Source: Verrucomicrobiota bacterium (GTDB lineage: Bacteria > Verrucomicrobiota > Verrucomicrobiia > Limisphaerales > UBA9464). Taken from it: a stretch of DNA of 64,000 bases. The stretch spans positions 62,001 through 126,000 of the forward strand of contig CANIZL010000002.1 in NCBI GenBank assembly GCA_947471985.1. Reading direction: 5' to 3'. Positions 52,335 through 60,440 of this stretch are shown here, piece by piece (position 1 is the first letter of the stretch; each line of letters starts with the position of its first letter). A model generated the notes under the pieces. It made no database searches. It saw only the letters and a program-made list of their open reading frames with translations, and was not told the DNA's origin. Position numbers and translations under genes: made by a program.

Positions 52335-53479
52335 GCGTGGGCGAGGTCGTCGTTGGTCACGCGGTGTGTCGGGGTCGGGCGGCCGGGGCGGAAATGTTCA
52401 GCGTGTTCCAAGCGGGCCTGCAGCCCCGGGTGCCGCGCCGGCAGCGCCTGCACGGCGGCGACCACCACCGCATGGAGTTCGGCGGGATCGGCTTCGGCGC
52501 GCAGGTTGAGAATGACCTGCCCGGCATCAGCCGGACCGTCCAGGGTCAGGCTCAATTCCGGCACGTAATCACTGCGCACCAGACTGACGGCCGCGATATC
52601 GCCCAGTCCTTCGCGCGGATTGAACGTCATCTTGAGGTGCGCGATCTCCGCGTCCCCGACGCGCTGCCGGATATCCTCGGCGAGACCGCGGAGCAGTTCA
52701 TTGGCATCGAAGCTCTCCGGAGCACTCAATTCGATGGTGGCGTTCAGCCAGCCCAGGAGCGCTTCGCCTTCGGCGTAAAGATCGTAGTCGACCGCCATCA
52801 TGGGCCGATCCACAGGGCGGGCGGCGAGGAGATGCTGGAACCACGTGTCCATGCCCGCACCGGTGCGGACGGAGACCACGAGGATCTCCTTGCCCGGGAA
52901 TTCCTCGCTCAAGCGCCGATGCAGTCGCTCCAGGCGCGGGGCGTCCAAAAGATCGGACTTGGTGATCACCAGCAGGTCCGCCTCTTCGGCCTGCTTGCGC
53001 CAGATATAGAGAACCTTGTCCGAGAATTTTCGGGCCGGGGCCAGACCGAAGACCTGTTCGGCGCGGACGGGATCCACCAGGACACTCAGCGGGGCGATGC
53101 GGAAACGATCCCCGTAAATCCGGCGCAAGGGATAGGTGACGGTGGCGACCAGATCGGTGCAACTCCCCACCGGTTCCGCCACGAAGGCATCGGGCCGGGT
53201 CGCGGCATCGAGCTTTTTGGCGGCGTCCACGAGCGAATTGAAACGGCAGCAGAAGCAGCCGCCAGAAATTTCCTCGGTGACAAATCCCCGGGCGCGCAGC
53301 ATGGCGGTATCCACGAGGTCACTGCCCTGATCGTTGGTGATCAGACCGACGCGCAACCCCGACTGGACCAGGCGTTGCGCGAGGGCGGCGACGGCGGTCG
53401 TTTTGCCGGCTCCGAGAAAGCCGCCGATCATGAAATAGCGGGCGTCCGTGGGGGACGGCGGGTGGGTCGGAGGCTTCAT
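52331..53479 (-). CDS. CobW/COG0523-family G3E GTPase
   Basis: 382 residues. The P-loop GGFLGAGKTT (about 19-28), GGCFCC (73-78, the metal-binding CxCC of the family), a Walker B-like FVAEPVG and the NKxD-like TKSD are present. The C-terminal part (from about 270) differs from the usual CobW_C domain. COG0523 GTPases deliver metals (Zn, Co, Fe) to client enzymes. Here the client could be a protein of the operon, such as the DUF116 or CHC protein; this is inference. The start overlaps the H-protein-like stop by 4 nt. Confidence 0.85.
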   Translation of the reverse strand: MKPPTHPPSPTDARYFMIGGFLGAGKTTAVAALAQRLVQSGLRVGLITNDQGSDLVDTAMLRARGFVTEEISGGCFCCRFNSLVDAAKKLDAATRPDAFVAEPVGSCTDLVATVTYPLRRIYGDRFRIAPLSVLVDPVRAEQVFGLAPARKFSDKVLYIWRKQAEEADLLVITKSDLLDAPRLERLHRRLSEEFPGKEILVVSVRTGAGMDTWFQHLLAARPVDRPMMAVDYDLYAEGEALLGWLNATIELSAPESFDANELLRGLAEDIRQRVGDAEIAHLKMTFNPREGLGDIAAVSLVRSDYVPELSLTLDGPADAGQVILNLRAEADPAELHAVVVAAVQALPARHPGLQARLEHAEHFRPGRPTPTHRVTNDDLAHA

Positions 53480-53940
53480 ACGGCGGCTTCGTCAGACTTC
53501 TGCTTTTCCAGAATACGGTCAATGGTCACATCCAACAAGTCCCGATAACCTTCCATGGAGAGGCAGCGGACATCCGGGGTGCCATCGAATTCGTATAACC
53601 AACCGTCCTCGTACGGACTGCGGGCAAGGCGATCAAGATCTTCCCGCAGGGCCGGATTGCCCCCGGCGAAGGTGCCCTGTCCCACGCAATAGAGATCGCT
53701 CAAGGCCTTGAAGCCCTCGATGGATCCGAGGATTTCCCCCGGTTGAATGGGCGCGCCGACGGGTTTCTCGAATTGAACATCGACCAACTCCCCGAGCATG
53801 CGCAGGGCGAATTTGGTGAAGCCCACCCGCCATCGCCCCGCCGCCGCCGGTGCCAACCAGCAATGGGATGGGGAATAAAGGTGCCCCACCGGTAGCTGGG
53901 TCACGAACGTCGCGCGCTTGTAGAGGATTGTGGCGGGCAC
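53476..53940 (-). CDS. Glycine cleavage H-like lipoyl protein
   Basis: 154 residues. A lipoyl/H-protein fold is seen, with GSIEGFKALSDLY in which K78 occupies the lipoyl-lysine site (canonical ESVKAxSDxY) and FTKFALRMLGELVDVQFEKP upstream. The C-terminal half (DGWLYEFDGTPDVRCLSMEG) is longer than in a standard GcvH. No gcvT or gcvP is near, so it is probably not a normal glycine cleavage protein. Lipoyl proteins of this kind serve as swinging-arm carriers in other pathways. First gene of the eight-gene operon; the 93-bp gap to the divergent desulfurase must hold the promoter. Confidence 0.82.
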   Translation of the reverse strand: MPATILYKRATFVTQLPVGHLYSPSHCWLAPAAAGRWRVGFTKFALRMLGELVDVQFEKPVGAPIQPGEILGSIEGFKALSDLYCVGQGTFAGGNPALREDLDRLARSPYEDGWLYEFDGTPDVRCLSMEGYRDLLDVTIDRILEKQKSDEAAV

Positions 53941-54033
53941 GCTGAAAGTTTTAGGAGTGGAGAGTTAAGGGGCGCTTTATTCTGTCGCCATAAAAATCTC
54001 GCCGGCCACACCCGCCGGCCCACAGATTGCCGG

Positions 54034-55218
54034 GTGCGCTATTTCGACCACAACGCGACGCATCCGGTGTCGGCGGCGGCACGAACTGCCTGGATCGACG
54101 CCGTGGAGCGTTTCCCGGCCAATCCGTCGAGCCCGCACCGACTGGGTGCGCGGGCGGAGGCCGCCCTCCGGGGCGCCCGGGAGCAACTGGCCGGGTGGCT
54201 GGGTTGCTCGCCCTTTGATCTGGTCTGGACCTCCGGTGCGACGGAATCCAATAACGCCGTTCTGCACCACCTGGCGCAGTCGGGCGACGGGGACGTCTGG
54301 CTGTCGGGTATCGAACACCCCTGCGTCCTCGCGGCCGCCCGACGCTGGTTGCCCGGTCGGCACCGGTTCATTCCCGTCACCCGCGAGGGGGTCCTGGAAT
54401 GGGACTGGTTGACCGAGGCGGTTCGACGAAATCCACCCCAGGCGATTGCGGTGATGGCGGCCAACAACGAGACCGGGGTGCAGCAACCGTGGGAGGCGAT
54501 CCGGGAATTGGCCCGGCGGCACGGGGCGGCTTTTTTTTGTGATGCCGCCCAGTGGTTGGGCCGGCTGCCGGCGCAGGGGCTGGGCGGGTGCGATTTTGTC
54601 ACGGGTTGCGCCCACAAGTTTGGCGGTCCGCCGGGGGTAGGTTTCCTGAAATGTCCGCCCGGATTCCAACCGCTGATTGTAGGCGGACCCCAAGAGGACG
54701 GCCGGCGGGCGGGCACCGAGAATGTTCCCGGCGTGTTGTCCATGATCGCCGCGCTGGCGGAGCGCGAGGCGGCGATGGCCCGCGGCGAAGGGGTCCTTCG
54801 CGGAGCGTGGCGGGATGCGTTCATCGCGGAACTTCAGCGGGCCCTGCCGGCGGTAGTGGTGGTCGGACAGGCCGCTCCACGTCTTTGGAATACGGTGGCG
54901 GTGTTGATGCCCGCTGCGGCGGATTGCCGCCGCCGTTGGGTGGTGAAACTCGACAAGCTCGGCTTTGCGGTATCGACCGGCAGTGCGTGCGCCAGTGGCA
55001 AGGAACAGCCGTCGCACGTGCTCGCGGCGATGGGCTTTCGCGCGGAGGAAAGCGATCGGATGCTCCGTTTTAGTGCGGGTTGGGAGACCGGACCGGCGGA
55101 TTGGTCGCAGTTGCTCGAGGCCATCCGGCTCACCGCGCGGGAACTTCTACCGCTCGATGGAGATTCATTGGATCCATCGGGGACCCGGGCGCCTTCGGAA
55201 GGGCGGATGCGGACGTGA
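54034..55218 (+). CDS. Cysteine desulfurase (NifS/IscS family)
   Basis: 394 residues, a PLP enzyme that removes sulfur from cysteine for Fe-S cluster or other sulfur transfer. YFDHNATHPVS at the N-terminus, SGATESNNAVLHHLA, IEHPCVLAAA, AANNETGVQQPW, the PLP-Lys in GCAHKFGGPPG and the active-site Cys in STGSACASGKEQ are present. The GTG at 54034 is the start. It is divergent from the Fe-S-rich operon by 93 bp and might supply its sulfur. Its 3' end overlaps the convergent GIY-YIG gene by 89 nt, an unusually long convergent overlap. Confidence 0.92.
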   Translation: MRYFDHNATHPVSAAARTAWIDAVERFPANPSSPHRLGARAEAALRGAREQLAGWLGCSPFDLVWTSGATESNNAVLHHLAQSGDGDVWLSGIEHPCVLAAARRWLPGRHRFIPVTREGVLEWDWLTEAVRRNPPQAIAVMAANNETGVQQPWEAIRELARRHGAAFFCDAAQWLGRLPAQGLGGCDFVTGCAHKFGGPPGVGFLKCPPGFQPLIVGGPQEDGRRAGTENVPGVLSMIAALAEREAAMARGEGVLRGAWRDAFIAELQRALPAVVVVGQAAPRLWNTVAVLMPAAADCRRRWVVKLDKLGFAVSTGSACASGKEQPSHVLAAMGFRAEESDRMLRFSAGWETGPADWSQLLEAIRLTARELLPLDGDSLDPSGTRAPSEGRMRT

Positions 55219-56083
55219 CCGTGGGTTGACGATGGGCGGCGGATTTGCGCAGGAAACGTTGGAGGGATTCCAGATGCTCCGCCCAGAAGGTGACGTCCAA
55301 TGGGGTGGCGGCCGGGGGACGGAAGGTGGCGATCCAGTCCACCAGGACCACGCCTTCCCCGTCGAGGGCGGTGGCCAGCCGGGTGCTGATTTCGGCCGTC
55401 GATAACGTTCCTGTATCCGGTGTGGCCAAGGTCACGGCCGCGGGAACGCGGCCGTGGATCCAGCCCGCGGGCAGGGCCACCATGCCAGCTTCCGGATGGA
55501 GGGCGCACCACAGCAGGCGACTGAGTGCTTGCATGAACTCGACCACGCCGCCGCCGTAGGGACCGCGCCACGGACGATCCTCGGGCGGCACTTCACCCAC
55601 CCCCAATTGCAGAGGTCCGGTGCCGCTGGACCAATAAAAATGCCGGGCGGGCGCGGGCCAGACCCCGGCGCGATTGAAACGGGGCTGCAGGGAACGAATC
55701 AAGCGGGCTTCCTGCTGCAAGGCCGCCGCCTCATCCTCACATTCCACGATCTCGATGCGCGCCACTGCATTGAGCAGGCGCAGGCGTCGGGCGGGCACTT
55801 GTTCGGGGTTGGCCAGGCGATAACTGGCGAGTCGCTGACGCAGGTTGCGCGCTTTTCCCACATAGACGACCGCTCCTTGGGCATCGTGCATCAGGTACAC
55901 GCCGGGTGTGGTGGGCGCATTCCGAAAGAACGCCCGGCCGAGAGTCGCCTCGAGCGGACGGGGATCGGGAAAAAGCAGTTGCTGCTGGCGCGGCACGGGG
56001 GAAGCGAAGCCGATGGGAGCGGGACGCCAAGGGAATCCCGGAGGATCCGGCCCATGGCCGAACCGGCCTTGCCCGGCGGGCAT
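55130..56083 (-). CDS. GIY-YIG nuclease, UvrC N-terminal-like
   Basis: 317 residues. The GIY-YIG domain (about 55-140): TTPGVYLMHDAQGAVVYVGK with ARNLRQRLASY, and ECEDEAAALQQEARLIRSLQ with the catalytic Glu. This is the 3'-incision domain of UvrC and of the stand-alone nuclease Cho. The rest of UvrC (UVR, RNase H-like) is absent, and the C-terminal 170 residues are of unknown type. A role in DNA repair is likely. The last 89 nt lie opposite the end of the desulfurase gene. Confidence 0.8.
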   Translation of the reverse strand: MPAGQGRFGHGPDPPGFPWRPAPIGFASPVPRQQQLLFPDPRPLEATLGRAFFRNAPTTPGVYLMHDAQGAVVYVGKARNLRQRLASYRLANPEQVPARRLRLLNAVARIEIVECEDEAAALQQEARLIRSLQPRFNRAGVWPAPARHFYWSSGTGPLQLGVGEVPPEDRPWRGPYGGGVVEFMQALSRLLWCALHPEAGMVALPAGWIHGRVPAAVTLATPDTGTLSTAEISTRLATALDGEGVVLVDWIATFRPPAATPLDVTFWAEHLESLQRFLRKSAAHRQPTVTSASALPKAPGSPMDPMNLHRAVEVPAR

Positions 56084-56152
56084 TCACCCCGCAATTTATT
56101 CCCGATATCACCGTGGGCGGCGGGTCCAAGCGGCAAGAATCGGGGTGGGTGC

Positions 56153-57673
56153 GTGGGGACAGATACGAGCATTTTGCAACAATTGACGGCCGATCCGGAT
56201 GCCCTGACCGGCTTCCGGGCCGACCCGGCGCGATTGCGGGCCAAGTCCCAGCTTCCGGACGCGGCCAATACCATCGCGTTGATTGGCGACGTGTTGATGA
56301 TCGTGCTGGGAATGTTCCTCGGCTTCTGGATTCGTTTTCGTTCGGATTGGATTCCCATGCAGATTCCCTGGTGGAGCTCCGGCCCGGCCGACCCCGGCAC
56401 CCCGATCACGACCTATTTCCGCTTGTTTTTTCTGGGCACGTTGTTGTTGCTCGTGACGTTCTTTGCGACGGATGTCTACAATCGGCAGAACCTGCTGCGA
56501 TTCCGGCGCAGTATGAGCCTGATCGCCCGGGCATTGATCTTTTGGTTCTTCACTTATCTGGGGATTTCGCAGGTATTGAAGTTCACCCCGGATATTTCGC
56601 GGATTTACGTCCTCGCCTCGTGTGCGGCGTGCGGGGTGACTCTGCTCGGTTGGCGCTGGATCTTCCATCGCATGCTGCAACAGGAGAACATTGCCCGGGA
56701 TCTTCGGCACCAGGTCTTGTTCGTCGGTTGGAGTTCCGATGCCAGTCGCCTGTTTGAAGCCATCAGCACGGATCCGTACCAGCCTTATCGACTGCTGGGT
56801 TGCATGCCGGTGCCGGGCACGGAGTTCACGGCCGATCCCCCGGCGGCGGCTCCCAAGATTGCGAGCGGGGTGGAATTGGGACGTCTGCTCGCCACGGGAT
56901 ACGTCGACGTCGTGATCCTGGCCGAGCCCGAGCCCACCACCGCCCAAGTCCTTTCGGTGGCGAATCTCTGCGAGCGCACGCACGTGCAGTTCAAGGTCAT
57001 TGCCAGTTACTTCCAGATCCTCGTGTCCGCTTTGGAGCTCGATACGGTCAATGGCGTGCCCATCATGGGGGTTTCGAAGCTGTCGTTGGATCGGATCCAT
57101 AACAAACTGGTCAAGCGGGGCGTCGATATCCTGGGGGCATTGGTGGGATTGCTGCTGTCGGCTCCGATTCTGGTGATCGGTGGCCTTTTGGTTTTTCTGG
57201 AGAGTCCGGGGTCGGTGGTTTTTGGTCAGGAGCGCGTGGGCCGATTGGGTCGACGCTTTCGGATGTACAAGTTGCGCAGCATGCAGAACGGGGCGGATAA
57301 GTCGGATCACTTGAGCCAATCCACCCTGCGGGGCGATCAACGGGTGCTGCGGATCGGGCGGTTTCTGCGCCGCTGGAACATTGATGAGCTCCCCCAGTTT
57401 TGGAATGTCCTGAAGGGCGACATGAGCCTGGTGGGCCCGCGGCCGGAGCGGACGTACCATTCGGAAAAGCTCAGCGATCAGATCCCGCACTACCAGGCCC
57501 GGCACAATGCGAAGCCCGGTATGACGGGGTGGGCCCAGGTGCACGGGTTGCGCGGCGACACCGATCTGGCGGAGCGGGTGCGGTATGATCTGTGGTATCT
57601 GGAGAACTGGAGCCTCTGGTTGGATCTGCAGATTCTGGTAATGACTTTTCTCCAGCGGAAGAACGCCTACTAG
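56153..57673 (+). CDS. Undecaprenyl-phosphate sugar-phosphotransferase (WcaJ-like)
   Basis: 506 residues from a GTG. The N-terminal part has about four membrane helices (IALIGDVLMIVLGMFLGFWI, LFFLGTLLLLVTFFATDVYN) and a Rossmann-like loop region. The catalytic C-terminus (from about 315) is a bacterial sugar transferase: VKRGVDILGALVGLLLSAPI (re-entrant helix), FGQERVGRLGRRFRMYKLRS, FLRRWNIDELPQFWNVLKGD and MSLVGPRPERT, ending GMTGWAQVHGLRGDT. It loads the first sugar of an exopolysaccharide or O-antigen onto the lipid carrier. No other polysaccharide genes are adjacent. The longer upstream frame is antisense to the nuclease. Confidence 0.9.
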   Translation: MGTDTSILQQLTADPDALTGFRADPARLRAKSQLPDAANTIALIGDVLMIVLGMFLGFWIRFRSDWIPMQIPWWSSGPADPGTPITTYFRLFFLGTLLLLVTFFATDVYNRQNLLRFRRSMSLIARALIFWFFTYLGISQVLKFTPDISRIYVLASCAACGVTLLGWRWIFHRMLQQENIARDLRHQVLFVGWSSDASRLFEAISTDPYQPYRLLGCMPVPGTEFTADPPAAAPKIASGVELGRLLATGYVDVVILAEPEPTTAQVLSVANLCERTHVQFKVIASYFQILVSALELDTVNGVPIMGVSKLSLDRIHNKLVKRGVDILGALVGLLLSAPILVIGGLLVFLESPGSVVFGQERVGRLGRRFRMYKLRSMQNGADKSDHLSQSTLRGDQRVLRIGRFLRRWNIDELPQFWNVLKGDMSLVGPRPERTYHSEKLSDQIPHYQARHNAKPGMTGWAQVHGLRGDTDLAERVRYDLWYLENWSLWLDLQILVMTFLQRKNAY

Positions 57674-57880
57674 AGGCCAGGTTCACCAACCCGTGCGGGT
57701 CGTGAGGCGACGTTGGGCGAGCGTCCCGACCGGACCTCGGAACAACGCGTGGACGCGTTTGGGGCGGGAGACAGCGGGTGGAAAACTGAGCCGGCCGTCT
57801 TGAACCCCGCCATCCCATCGCGATGCCGCGGGTGCGCCTCCCGTATTTCACGGTCCGTATTGGAACGGTGCGAAAACAGC

Positions 57881-57900
57881 GAGCCTGGCACCGTATAAGT
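57881..57900. repeat. 20-bp direct repeat, copy 1
   Basis: GAGCCTGGCACCGTATAAGT; copy 2 at 58091-58110 is GAGTCTGGCACCATGTAAGT, 17 of 20 identical. Confidence 0.6.
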
Positions 57901-58090
57901 AATTTATGTTAATAAAGTTACGTCGGACTCCCCGACGGATTCGCCCACGGGAACTCTGAACCTGGGACGCGGGCGGATGGGCCGCCGTGCGACGCATTGC
58001 CGACCCTGCGATCCCGAATTCGGCCCGGGGAAAGTGCACTCGGGTCCCACAACTTTGAGCTTGGTCCGTGGTAGCAAACGCCGGAATAGT

Positions 58091-58110
58091 GAGTCTGGCA
58101 CCATGTAAGT
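58091..58110. repeat. 20-bp direct repeat, copy 2
   Basis: Matches 57881-57900 at 17 of 20 positions. Read on the minus strand both begin ACTTA and contain GGTGCCAG. Confidence 0.6.
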
Positions 58111-58191
58111 CGATAAGGCCGATAGGCATACGTGGCCATCTTTGGGCCGATTGCTGCTGCGGGTGGGGCGTTTTTCCGGCCGGGGCGGGAC

Positions 58192-59448
58192 CTAGCGGGT
58201 GGCCGGGGTGGCGGGCGGACGGATTGGGTCGGGTCCGCGTTGACGCTCGAATTGGCCCGGCGACTCCTCCCACCAGATCTCCGCCAGCCCGTGGGAGAAT
58301 CGGGTCTCCCACGGCAGGTGATACGCCCCCGCCTCAAACCAGAGCAGGACGTCGCCAGCACGGACCGATCGGGGAAACGGTTTCCGGGTGAGCTGATCGA
58401 AGGCCATGCAGGTGGGCCCGTGGATCGCGGTCAGGGTGACCGGTCCTCGGCGTTGGGCGAGGGGTACCAATTCATGCTGTTCCCAGACGGAGAGCAGCGC
58501 GTGCTGGGTGCGACCGCCATCACAGATCAACTGCCGGACTCCCCGGCGCTCCTTGACGTCCAGCACCCGCACCGCCAGCACTCCGGAACCGGCCAGTATG
58601 GCCCGGCCATTCTCGAGCCAGATTTCCTCCAGACCGGAGAATTCACCGAGGGCCTCGCGCATCATGCGAGCCAACGGTTCATAGGTGGCGGGATTGTGTC
58701 CGGCGGAGAGGGATCGCCCACCCCGCCCCAACGTGTGCGCCGGTGGCAGTCCGCCGCCGACGTCCACACACCGGGGCCACCATTGGACGGACCGGCAGAA
58801 TGCGGCGACTTCCGCCAACGCTTGTCGGTGGGCGGCCGTGTCGGAGAGATTGGTGCGCAGGTGGAAATGGAGGACCTCCGGCGTCAAGCCCGCCCGCTGC
58901 AGTCGCCGCAGGGCCAGCGCCGCCTCGTCCGGGGTCAGGCCAAACTGGGTGGGAAAATCCGGTTGCTCGGGATCAAACTCTGCGGCGGTCAGCAACCGCA
59001 GGCCGGTGCGCCAGCGATGGCGGCGAGCGTAGGGCAGCAAGGCGGTCAGTTCGGCCAGGGAATCGAAATTCACCCGCATCCCATCGGCGCAAACCGCGGG
59101 CAACCAGTGGTGCTTGGCCGGGCCGTTGATCAGGACCTGGTCGACGGGAAAACCGCATTCCCGAACGAGTCGCCACTCGGATTCGCTGACCACTTCCGCC
59201 GGCCGACCCTGGTTTCGCCACCAACGGAGCTGAGCCGCCAGCGGCTGGGTTTTAGTGGAATACCAATGGGTGGCGGGGCGACCAAAATTCAGCGCCTCAA
59301 ATCGCTGCAGGATTTCGGCCACCGGGGCCGGGGAAAAGAGATAAAACGGCGTGGTGGCCCCGGCGGTAAGCGCCTCCCGTACCCGGGCGCGCCAAGCGGG
59401 AATGACGCCGGGCGGATGACCGAAAACCAGGGGACGTCCAGACGGCAC
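58192..59448 (-). CDS. PLP-dependent decarboxylase of the DapDC/ornithine decarboxylase family
   Basis: 418 residues with the fold type III decarboxylase order: HWYSTKTQPL with the PLP lysine, HFHLRTN, CVDVGGGLPPAH for the phosphate-binding glycines, WLENGRAI (E-GR motif), and the C-terminal GPTCMAFD with the active-site Cys and GAYHLPW. It could act on diaminopimelate, ornithine, arginine or a related amino acid; specificity cannot be read from these motifs, and the sequence is divergent from standard LysA. It precedes the LysM gene's end by 20 bp on the same strand, without clear functional link. Confidence 0.82.
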   Translation of the reverse strand: MPSGRPLVFGHPPGVIPAWRARVREALTAGATTPFYLFSPAPVAEILQRFEALNFGRPATHWYSTKTQPLAAQLRWWRNQGRPAEVVSESEWRLVRECGFPVDQVLINGPAKHHWLPAVCADGMRVNFDSLAELTALLPYARRHRWRTGLRLLTAAEFDPEQPDFPTQFGLTPDEAALALRRLQRAGLTPEVLHFHLRTNLSDTAAHRQALAEVAAFCRSVQWWPRCVDVGGGLPPAHTLGRGGRSLSAGHNPATYEPLARMMREALGEFSGLEEIWLENGRAILAGSGVLAVRVLDVKERRGVRQLICDGGRTQHALLSVWEQHELVPLAQRRGPVTLTAIHGPTCMAFDQLTRKPFPRSVRAGDVLLWFEAGAYHLPWETRFSHGLAEIWWEESPGQFERQRGPDPIRPPATPATR

Positions 59449-59468
59449 AACGGGCGGTTCCGATCGGG

Positions 59469-60176
59469 TTACTTGACGATCGGAATGTTGATCTTCTGGT
59501 CGACCTTCAGCTTCTTCGGATTCAACCCGGGATTCGCAGCCTCGAGTTGGGCCATGCTGGTTTTCAGCCCGTATTGCTTGCGGTAGGCGATGAGAATCTC
59601 GCTGACCGTCTCATTGGGTTTGACGACGTGTTCGTAAGAATCTGCCGGGAGATCCACGGGGGGTTTGGTCGCCTTGGATTCCGGCTTGGGTGTTTTGGTT
59701 TCCCCTTTGGGAGTCTTGGGCTCGGTCTTGGTGCCGGACTCGCCGGATTCGGTGGACGGACGCGGGCTGCGACGTTCCGTCGGGTAGGTTGGCGCGGGGG
59801 GCGGAATCACCACCGGCGGGGCATCGGCGAACTTCTTGAGGGTTTCGAAGATCCGCTTGCTGTCGCTCGCCCGGCTGTTGTCGACTTGTTCCACCTTGTT
59901 ATTGAGAACCTTGAGTTGATCCTGGGTGACGAGGTCGCGGGTGAGGGCGCCGTTGGCGCGTTTCAGCGATTCGGTATCCCGCTGCGCCTCGGCGAGGCGG
60001 GATTCCAGAGCGGCGACCCGTCGTTTGAGCAGGTCGATCGCTTCCGCTTGGTTTTCGACGTTCTGCCGGAGAATGAGGATATCCTGGGCATCCACCTCGG
60101 CGGCACGCCCCGCGGCGGGGGCGATGGGCAGGAAAACTCCGACGGCAAGCAGGACACTGACAGCGGCACGCTTCAT
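59469..60176 (-). CDS. Exported LysM-domain protein with coiled coil
   Basis: 235 residues. A signal peptide (KRAAVSVLLAVGVFLPIAPA) is followed by a coiled coil (about 30-90, with QNVENQAEAIDLLKRRVAAL), a Pro/Lys/Thr-rich linker (about 125-175) and a C-terminal LysM domain (about 180-235; HVVKPNETVSEILIAYRKQY and LKVDQKINIP). LysM binds peptidoglycan, so the protein probably tethers something to the cell wall in the periplasm. The ATG at 60176 begins the signal peptide; a longer start at 60251 would precede it with unrelated sequence. Confidence 0.85.
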   Translation of the reverse strand: MKRAAVSVLLAVGVFLPIAPAAGRAAEVDAQDILILRQNVENQAEAIDLLKRRVAALESRLAEAQRDTESLKRANGALTRDLVTQDQLKVLNNKVEQVDNSRASDSKRIFETLKKFADAPPVVIPPPAPTYPTERRSPRPSTESGESGTKTEPKTPKGETKTPKPESKATKPPVDLPADSYEHVVKPNETVSEILIAYRKQYGLKTSMAQLEAANPGLNPKKLKVDQKINIPIVK

Positions 60177-60310
60177 GGCCCGCAGACTAGAGAGACGGAC
60201 TCCCGGCGCAAGCGGGGAGGCCCACGTTCCGTCATCGAAAACGGGACCCAATCCCGAAAATACCGGGTCATCCCGTCGCCGAAGGCCCGGTTTCGGCCCA
60301 AAATTCGCGG

Positions 60311-60338
60311 TTGACCCTCTGCGAAATGAACGTATCCT
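60311..60338 (+). promoter_or_regulatory. Candidate promoter of metK-ahcY
   Basis: TTGACC (60311-60316) and TATCCT (60333-60338) are 16 nt apart, leaving a leader of about 95 nt before metK. The leader lacks the conserved elements of SAM riboswitches. Confidence 0.35.
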
Positions 60339-60440
60339 CGTATCTCGATATGTGAATGCGATGGTTTATTCGCCGCCTCCCGGGCGAACGGACCCCTGAT
60401 TCACGAACAAAAAGTTACACCGAAATCTGTCCTCACCCAC

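Larger units (their letters stand above)
57674..58191. other. 518-bp intergenic region with a direct repeat
   Basis: No gene is seen. It contains two copies of a 20-bp sequence (57881-57900 and 58091-58110) 190 bp apart in the same orientation, with GC-rich sequence between. Antisense open frames here are short and unlike proteins. It may be a worn dispersed repeat. Confidence 0.45.

Noticed and set aside
60339-60440. Possible SAM riboswitch in the metK leader
   Set aside because: The leader lacks the conserved core sequences of SAM riboswitch families that I can recognise.
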